Shown here: positions 34,308-43,335 of the stretch, in pieces
Layout: every line of letters starts with the position of its first letter
Position numbering within the stretch: position 1 is the first letter of the stretch
Source of the DNA: Tenuibacillus multivorans
GTDB lineage: Bacteria; Bacillota; Bacilli; Bacillales; Alkalibacillaceae
Assembly: GCF_900103915.1 (NCBI RefSeq)
Contig: NZ_FNIG01000001.1
Coordinates: 186,001-250,000, forward strand
DNA: 64,000 nt
Direction: 5' to 3'
Notes under the pieces: generated by a model
Databases searched by the model: none
What the model was told of the DNA's origin: nothing
Seen by the model: the letters and a program-made list of their open reading frames with translations, nothing else
Program-made: the position numbers and the translations under genes

Positions 34308-35675
34308 ATGTCACTTTTTCAAAGAAACACCGATGAACGTAAAAGTGATTTAGATTCAGGAATTGCTTCAAACTCAGGTTACCTTGATGAACTGGTTGAA
34401 CACTTCAAAAATCGACTGCTTTCAGAGGTAAATCTTGAACAAATCACTAGCTTAAGCGAAGCTGATAAACGTCTCAAAATCGAACGTTTAGTCAACCAGT
34501 TTATGTCTGAGGAAAAAGTGGTCATCCCAAAACAAGACAAAAAAAGAATGCTATCAATGCTGATAGATGAAAGTGTCGGGTTCGGTCCATTAGAGCCGTT
34601 GCTAAAAGATGATTCAATTACGGAAATACTTGTTAATCGCCCAAGTGAAGTTTATGTCGAACGTAATGGCCGTCTCGAACGTGTCAATGTTTCGTTTAAG
34701 GATGAAGCACATGTCAGACATATTGTAGACCGTGTAGTCGCACCACTTGGACGTCGCATAGATGAAAGTTCACCTATGGTTGATGCACGATTACCTGATG
34801 GTAGCCGTGTTAATGCTGTTATTAATCCAATTAGTTTGGGCGGGACTTTACTTTCAGTCCGTAAGTTTAGAAAGACACCTTTTACAGTGGATGATTTACA
34901 GGAGTTTGGAACATTTACCGATGATATGTCGATGTTTATGCAAGCCTTGGTTGAAACTAAACTAAGTTTACTTATATCTGGTGGTACGGGTAGCGGTAAA
35001 ACTACAATATTAAATGCACTAGCTAAATCTATACCACTTGGAGAGCGAGCCATAACCATAGAAGATTCAGCAGAATTAAGGCTCGACCGCCCTAATGTAG
35101 TTGGAATGGAAGCACGTCCACCAAACGTGGAGGGAAAAGGTGAAATTACGATTAGGCAACTTGTGAAAAACTCATTACGTATGCGGCCCGATCGAATTAT
35201 TGTCGGTGAGGTCCGTGGACCAGAAGCCTTTGACATGCTACAAGCAATGAATACAGGGCATGAAGGTTCATTAACAACCGTTCACGCTAATACACCAATT
35301 GATGCTATTAACCGTGTCGAAGGGATGGTTGTAATGGCGGGAATGGACCTTACAACTAACGTTATTCGAGATTATATATCAGGTGCACTTGATTATATTG
35401 TGCAAGTCCAGCGCCTAACAGACGGAACAAGAAAAATTATGAATATATCAGAAGTAGAAAAATCATCAAATGACAAGATTGAAGTAAGAGATATATTTAG
35501 ATTTAAACGAACGGGTGTCGATCATACGGGCAAAGTTCAAGGATACTTTACTCCAACCGGAATAGTTCCAAAATGCTTATCACATTTTGAAGTGCATGGT
35601 ATTAAAATCGACACTGATCTGTTCAAACCAAAGGAGGAAATGAACGATGGACATAACGGTGTCTATTCTCTATAG
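34308..35675 (+). CDS. tadA: Tad pilus assembly ATPase TadA/CpaF
   Basis: Hexameric secretion ATPase, 455 residues, which powers extension and possibly retraction of the pilus. Walker A SGGTGSGKTTIL is near residue 224. The Asp box is ITIEDSAELRLD, Walker B IIVGEVRGPEAFDMLQAMNTG and the His box SLTTVHANTP. The N-terminal IDESVGFGPLEPLLKDDSITEI is typical of CpaF. The tadB start lies inside its 3' end (29-base overlap), so translation is coupled. Confidence 0.94.
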   Translation: MSLFQRNTDERKSDLDSGIASNSGYLDELVEHFKNRLLSEVNLEQITSLSEADKRLKIERLVNQFMSEEKVVIPKQDKKRMLSMLIDESVGFGPLEPLLKDDSITEILVNRPSEVYVERNGRLERVNVSFKDEAHVRHIVDRVVAPLGRRIDESSPMVDARLPDGSRVNAVINPISLGGTLLSVRKFRKTPFTVDDLQEFGTFTDDMSMFMQALVETKLSLLISGGTGSGKTTILNALAKSIPLGERAITIEDSAELRLDRPNVVGMEARPPNVEGKGEITIRQLVKNSLRMRPDRIIVGEVRGPEAFDMLQAMNTGHEGSLTTVHANTPIDAINRVEGMVVMAGMDLTTNVIRDYISGALDYIVQVQRLTDGTRKIMNISEVEKSSNDKIEVRDIFRFKRTGVDHTGKVQGYFTPTGIVPKCLSHFEVHGIKIDTDLFKPKEEMNDGHNGVYSL

Positions 35676-36576
35676 CTTAGCAGTACTATCACTTCTGTTT
35701 TGTGCATATTTCTTCCTAGGCTACAGATCACAAAAGAAAGAATGGAAACAAAAGGTAAAACAATGGTTTCCTGAGGAAGAGCGAAAAAGCTTTATCAGCC
35801 GATGGGGAGATCAATTTGATAAAAGAGAGTCATCACGAGCGCTAAGAATTAAACTACAAAAGGCTAATTTAAAATTACTTCCATCTGAGTATCTTGGAAT
35901 TTTAGTAGTCGGATATTTGGCATTATTTGTTTTGATGAATTCAATCTTTAGTATGCCAATTGAATTAAGCCTATTACTACCATTTGCGTTACTTTTCATT
36001 TCTCATTATCTACTATTCTATTTTAGAAAAAACAGCTATGAGGTGAGATTTAACGAACAATTAAGTGAGATATGCCGAATATTAGGAAATGCTGCGAGGT
36101 CAGGTTTAACAATCAATCAAGGGATTGACATTGTAGCTCGTGAAGTAGCTTCCCCAGCGGGTGATGAATTTAAAAAGATAGCAAACGAATTAAAGATGGG
36201 AGTCACACTTGATGCGGCATTGCGGTCTGCACAGAAGAAAAACAGTACAAGAGATTTCAATTTATTTATTGCAACATTACTCATTCAGAAAAAAACAGGT
36301 GGGAATTTGGCATTAACCCTAGATACGATGGCTAATACCTTTGAGGATCGAAAGGTTTTAAATCAAATTATCAAAACGATGACATCGGAACAAAAGTACA
36401 TCTCTTTTATTGTACCAGCACTACCGATTTTTTTACTGCTTGTTATGAATAATGTTATTGATGGATTTATTGATCCACTCTGGTCCGGCTTTGGATTGGT
36501 TATTTTGACGTTGTTTCTAGGAGCAATTATATTGTCATTTATTTTGATTCGAAAAATTACAAATATAAAGGTGTAG
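35647..36576 (+). CDS. tadB: Tad pilus inner-membrane platform protein TadB
   Basis: A 309-residue protein with three or four membrane spans and one type II secretion F domain: ICRILGNAARSGLTINQGIDIVAREV and FIATLLIQKKTGGNLALTLDTMA near 205. TadB pairs with TadC to form the platform on which TadA acts. Both spans at the end (VPALPIFLLLVMNNV) are in place. Coupled to tadA and three bases before tadC. Confidence 0.92.
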   Translation: MDITVSILYSLAVLSLLFCAYFFLGYRSQKKEWKQKVKQWFPEEERKSFISRWGDQFDKRESSRALRIKLQKANLKLLPSEYLGILVVGYLALFVLMNSIFSMPIELSLLLPFALLFISHYLLFYFRKNSYEVRFNEQLSEICRILGNAARSGLTINQGIDIVAREVASPAGDEFKKIANELKMGVTLDAALRSAQKKNSTRDFNLFIATLLIQKKTGGNLALTLDTMANTFEDRKVLNQIIKTMTSEQKYISFIVPALPIFLLLVMNNVIDGFIDPLWSGFGLVILTLFLGAIILSFILIRKITNIKV

Positions 36577-36579
36577 CTT

Positions 36580-37515
36580 ATGGATGCATTAATTATATTA
36601 GCCATTATAATATTTTGGTTTTGTATTTTACTGTTCTTAAAACATCTTTGGACATTTTTGGATGATAAGAGAGATGTCTTAGAACACGTTTCTGATGTCA
36701 CTCATATTGATCCATTTGAAAAGAAAGAAAAGAAGAAAAATAGACGTGCTGAAGTGTTTAGTCAAATGACTAAATATGCTGATGATTTTGCTGATATAGG
36801 TCAACGGATTAATTTCTTTAGTGAGAATCACATGGTTGATGAATGGTTAAGAAAATCGGGAAACCCATTAAAGCTTTCTGTTGCTAGATTCCAAGGGCTA
36901 AAAATATTATTACTGATTATTGGTTTTATCACAGGCATTTTAGCAACGATTATGGGTCTACCGTTTTCACAATATATGTTAGTTTTTAATCCTGCTATAG
37001 GTTATCTTCTTCCAATAGTTTTAATCAGAAGAGAGGTGAAAAAGAGACAACAATTAATTAGAAGAGATTTACCAGATTTTATGGATACTGTAAGTACGAG
37101 TTTACAAGCGGGAGTAAGTTTGGATAACGCATTAAGAGAGGTCATCCGCTATTTCGACGGACCTATTAGAGAGGAATTTTCTCGATTTAATCAGGAAATT
37201 GACTTAGGCGTACCTAGAGAAAGAGCCTATCGAGAGTTACTTAAACGTAATGACAATGAAGAATTTCAGGCATTGATTAAAGCCCTTATTCAAGGGATGG
37301 ATCTTGGAATACCCATAGCGAAGACGTTTAAGATCCAGGCAGAAGATCTGCGTCAAATGCGTCAAGAGCAGGTCAAAGAACTAGCAGCCAAGGCATCTCC
37401 GAAGGTAACCTTGGTAACTACATTTTTAATTGCACCTGTATCTATATTGATGATTGCAGGCTTAATGATCATGAATATGTTGATGGGTGAAAATAGCATT
37501 TTTAATTTATTTTAA
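36580..37515 (+). CDS. tadC: Tad pilus inner-membrane platform protein TadC
   Basis: A 311-residue type II secretion F-domain protein. DLPDFMDTVSTSLQAGVSLDNALREVIRY near residue 165 and FQALIKALIQGMDLGIPIAKTFKIQAEDLR near 228 are the F-domain helices. Spans lie near 5-22, 105-125, 135-150 and 280-300. It partners TadB. The gene follows tadB almost directly and precedes the Flp-like pilin gene. Confidence 0.92.
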   Translation: MDALIILAIIIFWFCILLFLKHLWTFLDDKRDVLEHVSDVTHIDPFEKKEKKKNRRAEVFSQMTKYADDFADIGQRINFFSENHMVDEWLRKSGNPLKLSVARFQGLKILLLIIGFITGILATIMGLPFSQYMLVFNPAIGYLLPIVLIRREVKKRQQLIRRDLPDFMDTVSTSLQAGVSLDNALREVIRYFDGPIREEFSRFNQEIDLGVPRERAYRELLKRNDNEEFQALIKALIQGMDLGIPIAKTFKIQAEDLRQMRQEQVKELAAKASPKVTLVTTFLIAPVSILMIAGLMIMNMLMGENSIFNLF

Positions 37516-37537
37516 AAAATTTTAAGGAGGAATATTC

Positions 37538-37765
37538 ATGAGTTTTTTAACGAAGGTGTATGCGAAAGTAATGCATCAATTAGAAGGATTGAAACGAGAT
37601 GAAAGAGGTTCACAAACTTTAGAATGGCTTGGAATTGCAGCGGTAGTTGTGATAATGGTTGGTGTCATTTCATCAGCTTTTAGTGATGGCTCAGGAATTG
37701 GCACTGAGGTACTTAACAAAATCAAAGGATTAATAGGTGACATAGGTGGAGGTTCAGGAGAGTAA
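37538..37765 (+). CDS. Flp-like type IVb prepilin
   Basis: A 75-residue pilin candidate. After a basic leader, ERGSQTLEWLGIAAVVVIMVGVI has a G|S cleavage point with Glu at +5, then a hydrophobic helix, as required by prepilin peptidases. The mature part would be about 52 residues, ending GDIGGGSGE, similar in length to Flp pilins. AAGGAGG precedes the ATG. It is the likely major pilus subunit. No prepilin peptidase gene is in this cluster, so processing must use an enzyme encoded elsewhere. Confidence 0.85.
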   Translation: MSFLTKVYAKVMHQLEGLKRDERGSQTLEWLGIAAVVVIMVGVISSAFSDGSGIGTEVLNKIKGLIGDIGGGSGE

Positions 37766-37789
37766 TAGTGCTAATCAAGGAGAGTTGAA

Positions 37790-39208
37790 ATGAATAAACA
37801 CATTCTAGTATATTCTATTGTTTTATTACTGTTATTATTATCAGCTTGTAGTGATAAAGATGAAGGAAATACAGAAGAACAAGAAGATACAAAAAAACAA
37901 GAGCAAATCGAAGAAGAAACTAACGAAGCTGAAACTGAAACGGATAATGAAAAAAGCGAAAAGGAAGAAATAGAAAGAAATGTAACGCTAGAAGATGTTG
38001 ACCCAATACCCGTTGATGTTGAAGGGTTAGCTAGTCAACTTCCGGGATCATTTCGGGAATCAGAGAACTTGTATAATCAAGAACCAGAGATAGAAGAAGC
38101 AATGAAAGATTTAGGGCCAATGAGTGATAATCCCACTGAGGAAGAATATGAACTATACTTACGCCAAATGTATTGGTTAGTAGCTAAAGATTATACAAAC
38201 CCAGAGGATACGATTAAAAAATGGGAGTTTGCTTCTTTTGGCAATCCGGATTTACCTGATTCTCGTTTTCATTTTAAAGAAAACTATAATATTGAAATTA
38301 TATTAGACTCTAGTGGTAGCATGGCAAATTATGTTGGTGACCAAACACGAATGGCATTAGCTAAAAAAGCCATAAACGATTTTTTAGCTAAAGTACCGGA
38401 AGAAGCTAATGTTTCTTTACGTGTATATGGTCATAAAGGTACAGGATCTAATAGTGACAAGGAACTCTCCTGTAATGCAATCGAACAGGTTTATGGTTTC
38501 TCAGCGTATGATGAAACACAATTCCATGAAGCATTAAATCAATTTAAACCAAGTGGCTGGACACCATTGGCTGATGCCTTAAAACAATCACAAGAAGCTT
38601 TAAAACCTTATAATTCAAGTGATAATACAAACTTAATATATGTTGTGAGTGACGGGGTTGAAACCTGTGATGGTGACCCAGTAGCTGTGGCCGAATCATT
38701 ATCACAGTCAAATGCGAAACCTATTATTAACATCATCGGGTTTCAAACGGATGCTGAAGCACAAAAACAACTTGAGGAAATGGCAGAGATAACAGGAGGA
38801 ATCTTTGCTTCAGCTAGAAATGAGGAGGAGCTTCAATCAGAATTTGAGCGGGCAGAGAAGGTCCTAGAAGCTTGGAATAAATGGAAAGAAGACGCTATGT
38901 ATGAAATTGACGTACAAAGAGTGGAAAATAGTTTTGATATTTTAGCAGTTAATAATGATTGGTATTTTGCTACATTAAAAACAGACAATCAGCTAAATAG
39001 TTTTTCAAATGTACTACAAAATATAGAATATATAACTCATGAACAGAAAAAAAAGCTTAAAAGTAAAATTGATAAAACTATGGCTGAGATATATGAGACT
39101 GTAGAGCAATTGGAGAAAGACATGGAAGAAATTAGCCAAAAAACATTGGAAGAAGCACGAAAAATGATTGAGGAAAAATATGATAGTCAAACAGAAAGTA
39201 ATAGTTAA
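37790..39208 (+). CDS. VWA-domain lipoprotein within the Tad operon
   Basis: A 472-residue cell-surface lipoprotein. The signal peptide ends in LLSACSDK (lipobox). An acidic, low-complexity stretch (about 25-65) leads to a von Willebrand factor A domain with an intact MIDAS: ILDSSGSMANY (DxSxS) near 172, TPLADAL near 263 and VSDGVETCDGD near 288. The C-terminal 100 residues are a long charged coiled coil. VWA proteins are adhesive or assembly factors; pilus tip adhesins often carry VWA domains. A role in pilus anchoring or adhesion is inferred. Confidence 0.85.
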   Translation: MNKHILVYSIVLLLLLLSACSDKDEGNTEEQEDTKKQEQIEEETNEAETETDNEKSEKEEIERNVTLEDVDPIPVDVEGLASQLPGSFRESENLYNQEPEIEEAMKDLGPMSDNPTEEEYELYLRQMYWLVAKDYTNPEDTIKKWEFASFGNPDLPDSRFHFKENYNIEIILDSSGSMANYVGDQTRMALAKKAINDFLAKVPEEANVSLRVYGHKGTGSNSDKELSCNAIEQVYGFSAYDETQFHEALNQFKPSGWTPLADALKQSQEALKPYNSSDNTNLIYVVSDGVETCDGDPVAVAESLSQSNAKPIINIIGFQTDAEAQKQLEEMAEITGGIFASARNEEELQSEFERAEKVLEAWNKWKEDAMYEIDVQRVENSFDILAVNNDWYFATLKTDNQLNSFSNVLQNIEYITHEQKKKLKSKIDKTMAEIYETVEQLEKDMEEISQKTLEEARKMIEEKYDSQTESNS

Positions 39209-39209
39209 T

Positions 39210-39242
39210 TCATAGAAAACGGGATTATCCCGTTTTCTATGA
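39210..39242 (+). terminator. Perfect 14-bp hairpin inside the Tad locus
   Basis: TCATAGAAAACGGG (39210-39223) and CCCGTTTTCTATGA (39229-39242) form a perfect stem with a 5-base loop right after the VWA stop. There is no following T-run, so it is more likely an RNA-processing, protection or partial-termination element than a full terminator. Confidence 0.65.
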
Positions 39243-39258
39243 CAATGGGGAGATAGTG

Positions 39259-39975
39259 ATGGAGAATCCATTTAAGAACACATGGGAATTATATACGGGG
39301 CAATTTGAAAAAATACTTGTGTTAATGTTAACAACTACACTTCCACTACTATTAGCACATTCATATGTAATGAACTACATATATTTGATCACTCCGAGCT
39401 CAACAGGCATTTATTCAGTGGCAGATATTTATTATGGCTTAATAACTTTACTCTTTTTTCTTTATGCTCAGGTACCTTATATAAGGTTTGTTTACAACGA
39501 ACATTTAGGAGTTGAACATAATCTTAGAAATACAATCTATCATTTTGTAGTTAATGGTTTTACTATTTTTGTCTTTGCTTGTCTAATATCCATACTTAGT
39601 ACGATTGGTTTTGCGCTATTAATACTACCAGGAATCATTATTCTATCCTTAGTATTCCCTGTACCTTATATCAGTGTGTTTGATGAAAAATCAACTTGGA
39701 AGTCTTTTAAAGAAGGTTTTCGAATTGGTAGAAAGCACTTTTTTAAGATTTTCCTCCTCCTCATTCTTATTGGGTTTGCAGAGCTTTTATTTGGAGTTTT
39801 TGTTACTTATCAGTTGTTTAATATAACACCATCGTTTGCAGCACAGATGATTACACAAATGTCGCTTAATATTATTATTTATCCTTTCGTTATTATGCTT
39901 ATGACTTCTTTTATCCTTAAGTGGCGAAACAACCTTAGAACGATTGAAGTCAAAAGAGAAGGAAACTTTATTTAG
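39259..39975 (+). CDS. Polytopic membrane protein in the Tad operon, unknown
   Basis: A 238-residue protein with about six membrane segments, for example IFVFACLISILSTIGFALLI near 112 and IFLLLILIGFAELLFGV near 174. Between them SVFDEKSTWKSFKEGFRIGRKHFFK is a short amphipathic loop shared by many membrane proteins of the DUF975/GDPD membrane-domain type. ATG 39259 follows GGGGAG. It lies between the VWA lipoprotein and the tryptophan-repeat protein genes, so it may assist their export or anchoring; no direct evidence. Confidence 0.7.
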   Translation: MENPFKNTWELYTGQFEKILVLMLTTTLPLLLAHSYVMNYIYLITPSSTGIYSVADIYYGLITLLFFLYAQVPYIRFVYNEHLGVEHNLRNTIYHFVVNGFTIFVFACLISILSTIGFALLILPGIIILSLVFPVPYISVFDEKSTWKSFKEGFRIGRKHFFKIFLLLILIGFAELLFGVFVTYQLFNITPSFAAQMITQMSLNIIIYPFVIMLMTSFILKWRNNLRTIEVKREGNFI

Positions 39976-39984
39976 GGAGCAGGT

Positions 39985-41301
39985 GTGCGTATGTTTCGAT
40001 GGTTTAAAAAGTTATTAATCTCATTTTTTATTTTGGTTGTTGCCATTCAACCAGTATTTGTACCAGTTGCATATGCAGTAGAATCATGGACCGGTGATTC
40101 ATGGGAAGGCGACCCTTGGGAAGGGAACCCATGGGACGGTTCCAATTTGGAATGGCAAGGGGATCCTTGGGATGGATCTGATTTACAATGGAATGGTGAA
40201 AGCTGGGAAGGCGATCCATGGGAAGGTAACGGAACAGAGGGAGAACCATGGGAAGGAGACTCTAGCGGTACATCGGGTGATTCATGGACAGGAGAAGATT
40301 GGAGTAGTTTGCCATGGTATCTGCAAGGATGGTATCTAAACGGTTCTAATGGCGCTGATCCATGGTCTGGTGATAGTTTCAGCGGTAATGGAACAAATGG
40401 TAATTCATTTAGTACTGAGGGCTTTAATGGTAATAGTACTGATGGAAAGCCATGGGTAAAACAGGGTATGGCTGGGATAGGCAGCCCATGGATGTTACAA
40501 AATTCGTCAACTAAATATAAAGTTGATAAACCAACACTTGAGGATGCTACTCCGCCACTACCGTACGAATATGAAGTTTCTAAATATATAACTAAAGATG
40601 TAGTGATGGGGCAGGCTGATTTAATTGGTGACTTGCTAACCCACCAGAACATGAATGATATGGGTTATGACTCCAAGATGAGCTATGGGCTTAAATACCG
40701 TGGCAATATTTTAATGAATGGTTTGAAGCTTGGGGTTGGAGATAATGCATTAACAGATGCTTATGATACTTACTCACATGTTTATCAGGGAATTGAAGGT
40801 ATCCAGGATTATAGGTATATTAAGCAAGCCTATAGTAATACAAAGGGTATTGACGACTTAGCACAAGCTAGTCAAAAAATATCAAATACCTCACCTCCGC
40901 CATCAACTGTGGGTGCTTTATCTAAATTTAACGTTGCTGCAGCAGCAGTAGGGGCTGGATTCTCAGCTGTTGATACTGGTATGAAGGCGGCTAATGCGGT
41001 TGATATATTAAATAGTAATGCAGATGGTAATGTCAAAACAGCTGCAGTTGCAGACACAACAGCAAGCCTAGGCGATACTTTAATGAATGCAGGTGTAGTT
41101 ACATCTGCAATTCCGGGAGCACAGGCAATTGGAGCAGGTATGGTTGCTGTAGGGGCAGGCGTATGGCTAGTATCTAAAGGAACTGGATTTGTAGCTAGAC
41201 ATTGGAAAGGAAATGTAAAAGATACCGCAAAGGCAATGTGGAATACAACTAAAAAATCAGCCAAAAAAGCCTGGGATACAGTTAAAGGCTGGTTTTCTTA
41301 A
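39985..41301 (+). CDS. Secreted tryptophan-rich repeat protein in the Tad operon
   Basis: A 438-residue protein with a signal peptide (LLISFFILVVAIQPVFVPVAYA). Residues 33-109 repeat [ED]-x-W-[ETDQ]-G-[DNE]-[PS]-W, with about 17 tryptophans by residue 165; a Gly/Asn/Ser-rich stretch follows. Residues 185-300 are a helical region (DAYDTYSHVYQGIEGIQDY). The C-terminus has long Ala/Gly/Val hydrophobic stretches (AIGAGMVAVGAGVWLVSKG) and a lysine/tryptophan amphipathic tail (KKSAKKAWDTVKGWFS). No family was recognised; it could be an adhesin, a pore-forming effector or a substrate of the Tad machine. The start is GTG 39985 or ATG 39991. Confidence 0.75.
   Translation: MRMFRWFKKLLISFFILVVAIQPVFVPVAYAVESWTGDSWEGDPWEGNPWDGSNLEWQGDPWDGSDLQWNGESWEGDPWEGNGTEGEPWEGDSSGTSGDSWTGEDWSSLPWYLQGWYLNGSNGADPWSGDSFSGNGTNGNSFSTEGFNGNSTDGKPWVKQGMAGIGSPWMLQNSSTKYKVDKPTLEDATPPLPYEYEVSKYITKDVVMGQADLIGDLLTHQNMNDMGYDSKMSYGLKYRGNILMNGLKLGVGDNALTDAYDTYSHVYQGIEGIQDYRYIKQAYSNTKGIDDLAQASQKISNTSPPPSTVGALSKFNVAAAAVGAGFSAVDTGMKAANAVDILNSNADGNVKTAAVADTTASLGDTLMNAGVVTSAIPGAQAIGAGMVAVGAGVWLVSKGTGFVARHWKGNVKDTAKAMWNTTKKSAKKAWDTVKGWFS
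40081..40311 (+). repeat. Tandem WEGDPW-type coding repeat
   Basis: Degenerate units of about 5 to 9 codons encode W-x-G-[DNE]-[PS]-W. The DNA repeats ATGGGAAGG and GATCCATGG-like words, but synonymous sites vary, so this is an old protein repeat kept by selection rather than a recent expansion. Confidence 0.8.
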
Positions 41302-41365
41302 AATAATCAGAAGGTAAAAATCTGAATTTATTCCAATTGGGTTTTGTTCGAAAGGATGTTAAATA

Positions 41366-42181
41366 ATGATTCCTGACATAATTCATCAACATGCGAAAGA
41401 GTATAAAAAAATATTCGAAACGTATTACGTCAATCCAAGGCATCTTTACCTTAATGGGTCGGACTTTTATCTTGTTTTTTTCAAAAGATTTCGTAAGAAT
41501 ACTGCTGGCGTTATATTATCACCTAATTCAGATAACTCTAATGAGGATTATAATCTAGCGTTTGAATTATTAGTCTTTATGTATAATAACTGGTCAAGTA
41601 TAAAAGATATTGGTGAATTCAGGAAAAATATTAATATGATAGCATTCCATAAAGTTGAGGATTTCATCCAGAAAATACTTAGTGAAGGCACACTTAGTCA
41701 TAATGAAAAAGGTTATTTTGAAAATTGTTTAAAATCTATTGAAAGTGGCATTTCATTACAACAGGAATTAATTGAACTGATGAACCAATTTGAGGAATTT
41801 GAGAAACGTAAAAATGTAGAAGGGAATAAGTTTACAAAAGAGGATGTTGATTATATTCAAGATGTTTTAGCTGAAATAGATTATATTCAATTTCATCAAG
41901 CTGTGACTGATTATAAAACTATAGATGATTTTAACTATATTAAAAATCATATTAAACAAGATAAAAATATTAAGGGATTTGTAAATAATGAAATAGAAAA
42001 ATTTATTGAGGAATTTTCAAGGAATAAAGATAAATTGAAAAAAAATATTAAAACGATTACCTATTTTGAAAACCAAGAGAATTTAACAAAAGAGCAACAT
42101 ATGAGAATGGTAAAAAAACGATATAATGATTCGCAACGAAATGATCTTGCAAAACTGAAAAAGGACATAAGAAATCTTTAA
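41366..42181 (+). CDS. Unknown soluble helical protein in the Tad operon
   Basis: A 271-residue protein without signal peptide or membrane segment. It is A/T-rich, lysine- and asparagine-rich and mostly helical, with coiled-coil-like stretches around 110-150 and 200-270. SDFYLVFFKRFRKNTAGVI near residue 33 is its only strongly hydrophobic segment. No family was recognised. It directly follows the tryptophan-repeat protein and precedes the tadE gene, so a chaperone- or immunity-like role for the former is conceivable but unsupported. Confidence 0.72.
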   Translation: MIPDIIHQHAKEYKKIFETYYVNPRHLYLNGSDFYLVFFKRFRKNTAGVILSPNSDNSNEDYNLAFELLVFMYNNWSSIKDIGEFRKNINMIAFHKVEDFIQKILSEGTLSHNEKGYFENCLKSIESGISLQQELIELMNQFEEFEKRKNVEGNKFTKEDVDYIQDVLAEIDYIQFHQAVTDYKTIDDFNYIKNHIKQDKNIKGFVNNEIEKFIEEFSRNKDKLKKNIKTITYFENQENLTKEQHMRMVKKRYNDSQRNDLAKLKKDIRNL

Positions 42182-42222
42182 TATCCTTTGAATATATCAA
42201 ATTAATATTCAGGAGATTTGAA

Positions 42223-42636
42223 ATGAAATTATTGGTTAAAAAAGTTAAAAACGAAAACGGCTCGGCTACTATTGAGTTCTTAGGAATTTTACCTTTGGCC
42301 TTTGTATTACTCATGATTTTTATTCAATTTATTGTGAGTGTAAATGGCTATTTAGTTGCTCAATCTGCAGCTAATGAGTATGCCAAGGTTTATTCTGTAA
42401 CGGAAGAACATGACGAAGCTAAACTCGCAGCAGAACAAATATTTGATTCAACGGGTAGTTATTTGACCAATGAAGATATAGATAATTCTCATGATGAGTC
42501 AGGAACACATCTAAAAGAGTTTAAAGTACAAATTAACTTCAGTATTGACTTGATATTTTTACCCGAAGAGATCCTAGGCGCGACTGTCCCTTCGATTACT
42601 AGTACAGTAGAAGCCAGTAGTAGGGTGATTGAGTGA
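42223..42636 (+). CDS. tadE: TadE-like pseudopilin
   Basis: A 137-residue protein. NENGSATIEFLGILPLAFVLLMIFIQFIV carries the prepilin-type G|S cleavage point with Glu at +5 and the hydrophobic helix of TadE proteins. The remaining 90 residues are a small extracellular domain. TadE is a minor pseudopilin that primes pilus assembly. Its stop overlaps the next gene's start. Confidence 0.88.
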   Translation: MKLLVKKVKNENGSATIEFLGILPLAFVLLMIFIQFIVSVNGYLVAQSAANEYAKVYSVTEEHDEAKLAAEQIFDSTGSYLTNEDIDNSHDESGTHLKEFKVQINFSIDLIFLPEEILGATVPSITSTVEASSRVIE

Positions 42637-43334
42637 TGAAAAACATGTTGGCTAACGAAAAGGGGAATATAGCTTTATTCGTTCTTGGTATGCTTAGCAT
42701 CATTATGATTCTATTTATTTTTGTTTTGAATCTTGGTGGAGCTTTGGCTACAAAGGAGAAGTCAGCGACTACAGCACAACAGGCAAGTTTAACTGCTTCC
42801 AGTGTATTTTATGAGGAGATGCGAGCTGCCTTAAATAGATATGAATTTCCTGAGCCAGAATCCGACGATGAAGAGCCAGAGGATTCTGAGGATGAAGAAG
42901 ATGATATGTCATATGAAGAGTATTTTAACGAAAAACTAAATGACAAAATTTCAGATTTAAGTAGTTTAGTGGCATATAGTGACTGGTCTGCCAATGAAAT
43001 AGAACTTGAAGCTTTTGACCAAGTATTGAGTTCAGAAGCCTCTACTAGAGCAGATTTACTTTTTTTACTCAGAAGTCAAAGTTTTAGGGGAGAGGTAATT
43101 ACTGCTGTTAAAGATGCTATTCATGAAAATGGCGGTGTTTTAGAAGAGGCAGAATTGATCGTAAAAAATAATCGTTTTTATGTCCGCGCGGCTAATGAGT
43201 TTGAATCCACATCATTGAATGGGGTAGTAGATGAAATTAAGGAAAATGTTTATCAGGAAACTGCTGGTCCTAAAATAGACTTTTTGAATTTAGTATGGGG
43301 AGAGAATGAGACAATTCCGCTTGATGAGGATTAA
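42636..43334 (+). CDS. TadG-like pilus protein
   Basis: A 232-residue protein beginning ANEKGNIALFVLGMLSIIMILFIFVLNLGGALATKEK, which matches the TadG-like N-terminal region with one membrane segment. It lacks Glu at +5 after the glycine, so it is probably not cut as a prepilin. Helix ATTAQQASLTASSVFYEEMRAAL follows, then an acidic stretch EDSEDEEDDMSYEEY. The start codon overlaps the tadE stop. It closes the recognisable Tad set. Confidence 0.82.
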   Translation: MKNMLANEKGNIALFVLGMLSIIMILFIFVLNLGGALATKEKSATTAQQASLTASSVFYEEMRAALNRYEFPEPESDDEEPEDSEDEEDDMSYEEYFNEKLNDKISDLSSLVAYSDWSANEIELEAFDQVLSSEASTRADLLFLLRSQSFRGEVITAVKDAIHENGGVLEEAELIVKNNRFYVRAANEFESTSLNGVVDEIKENVYQETAGPKIDFLNLVWGENETIPLDED

Positions 43335-43335
43335 T

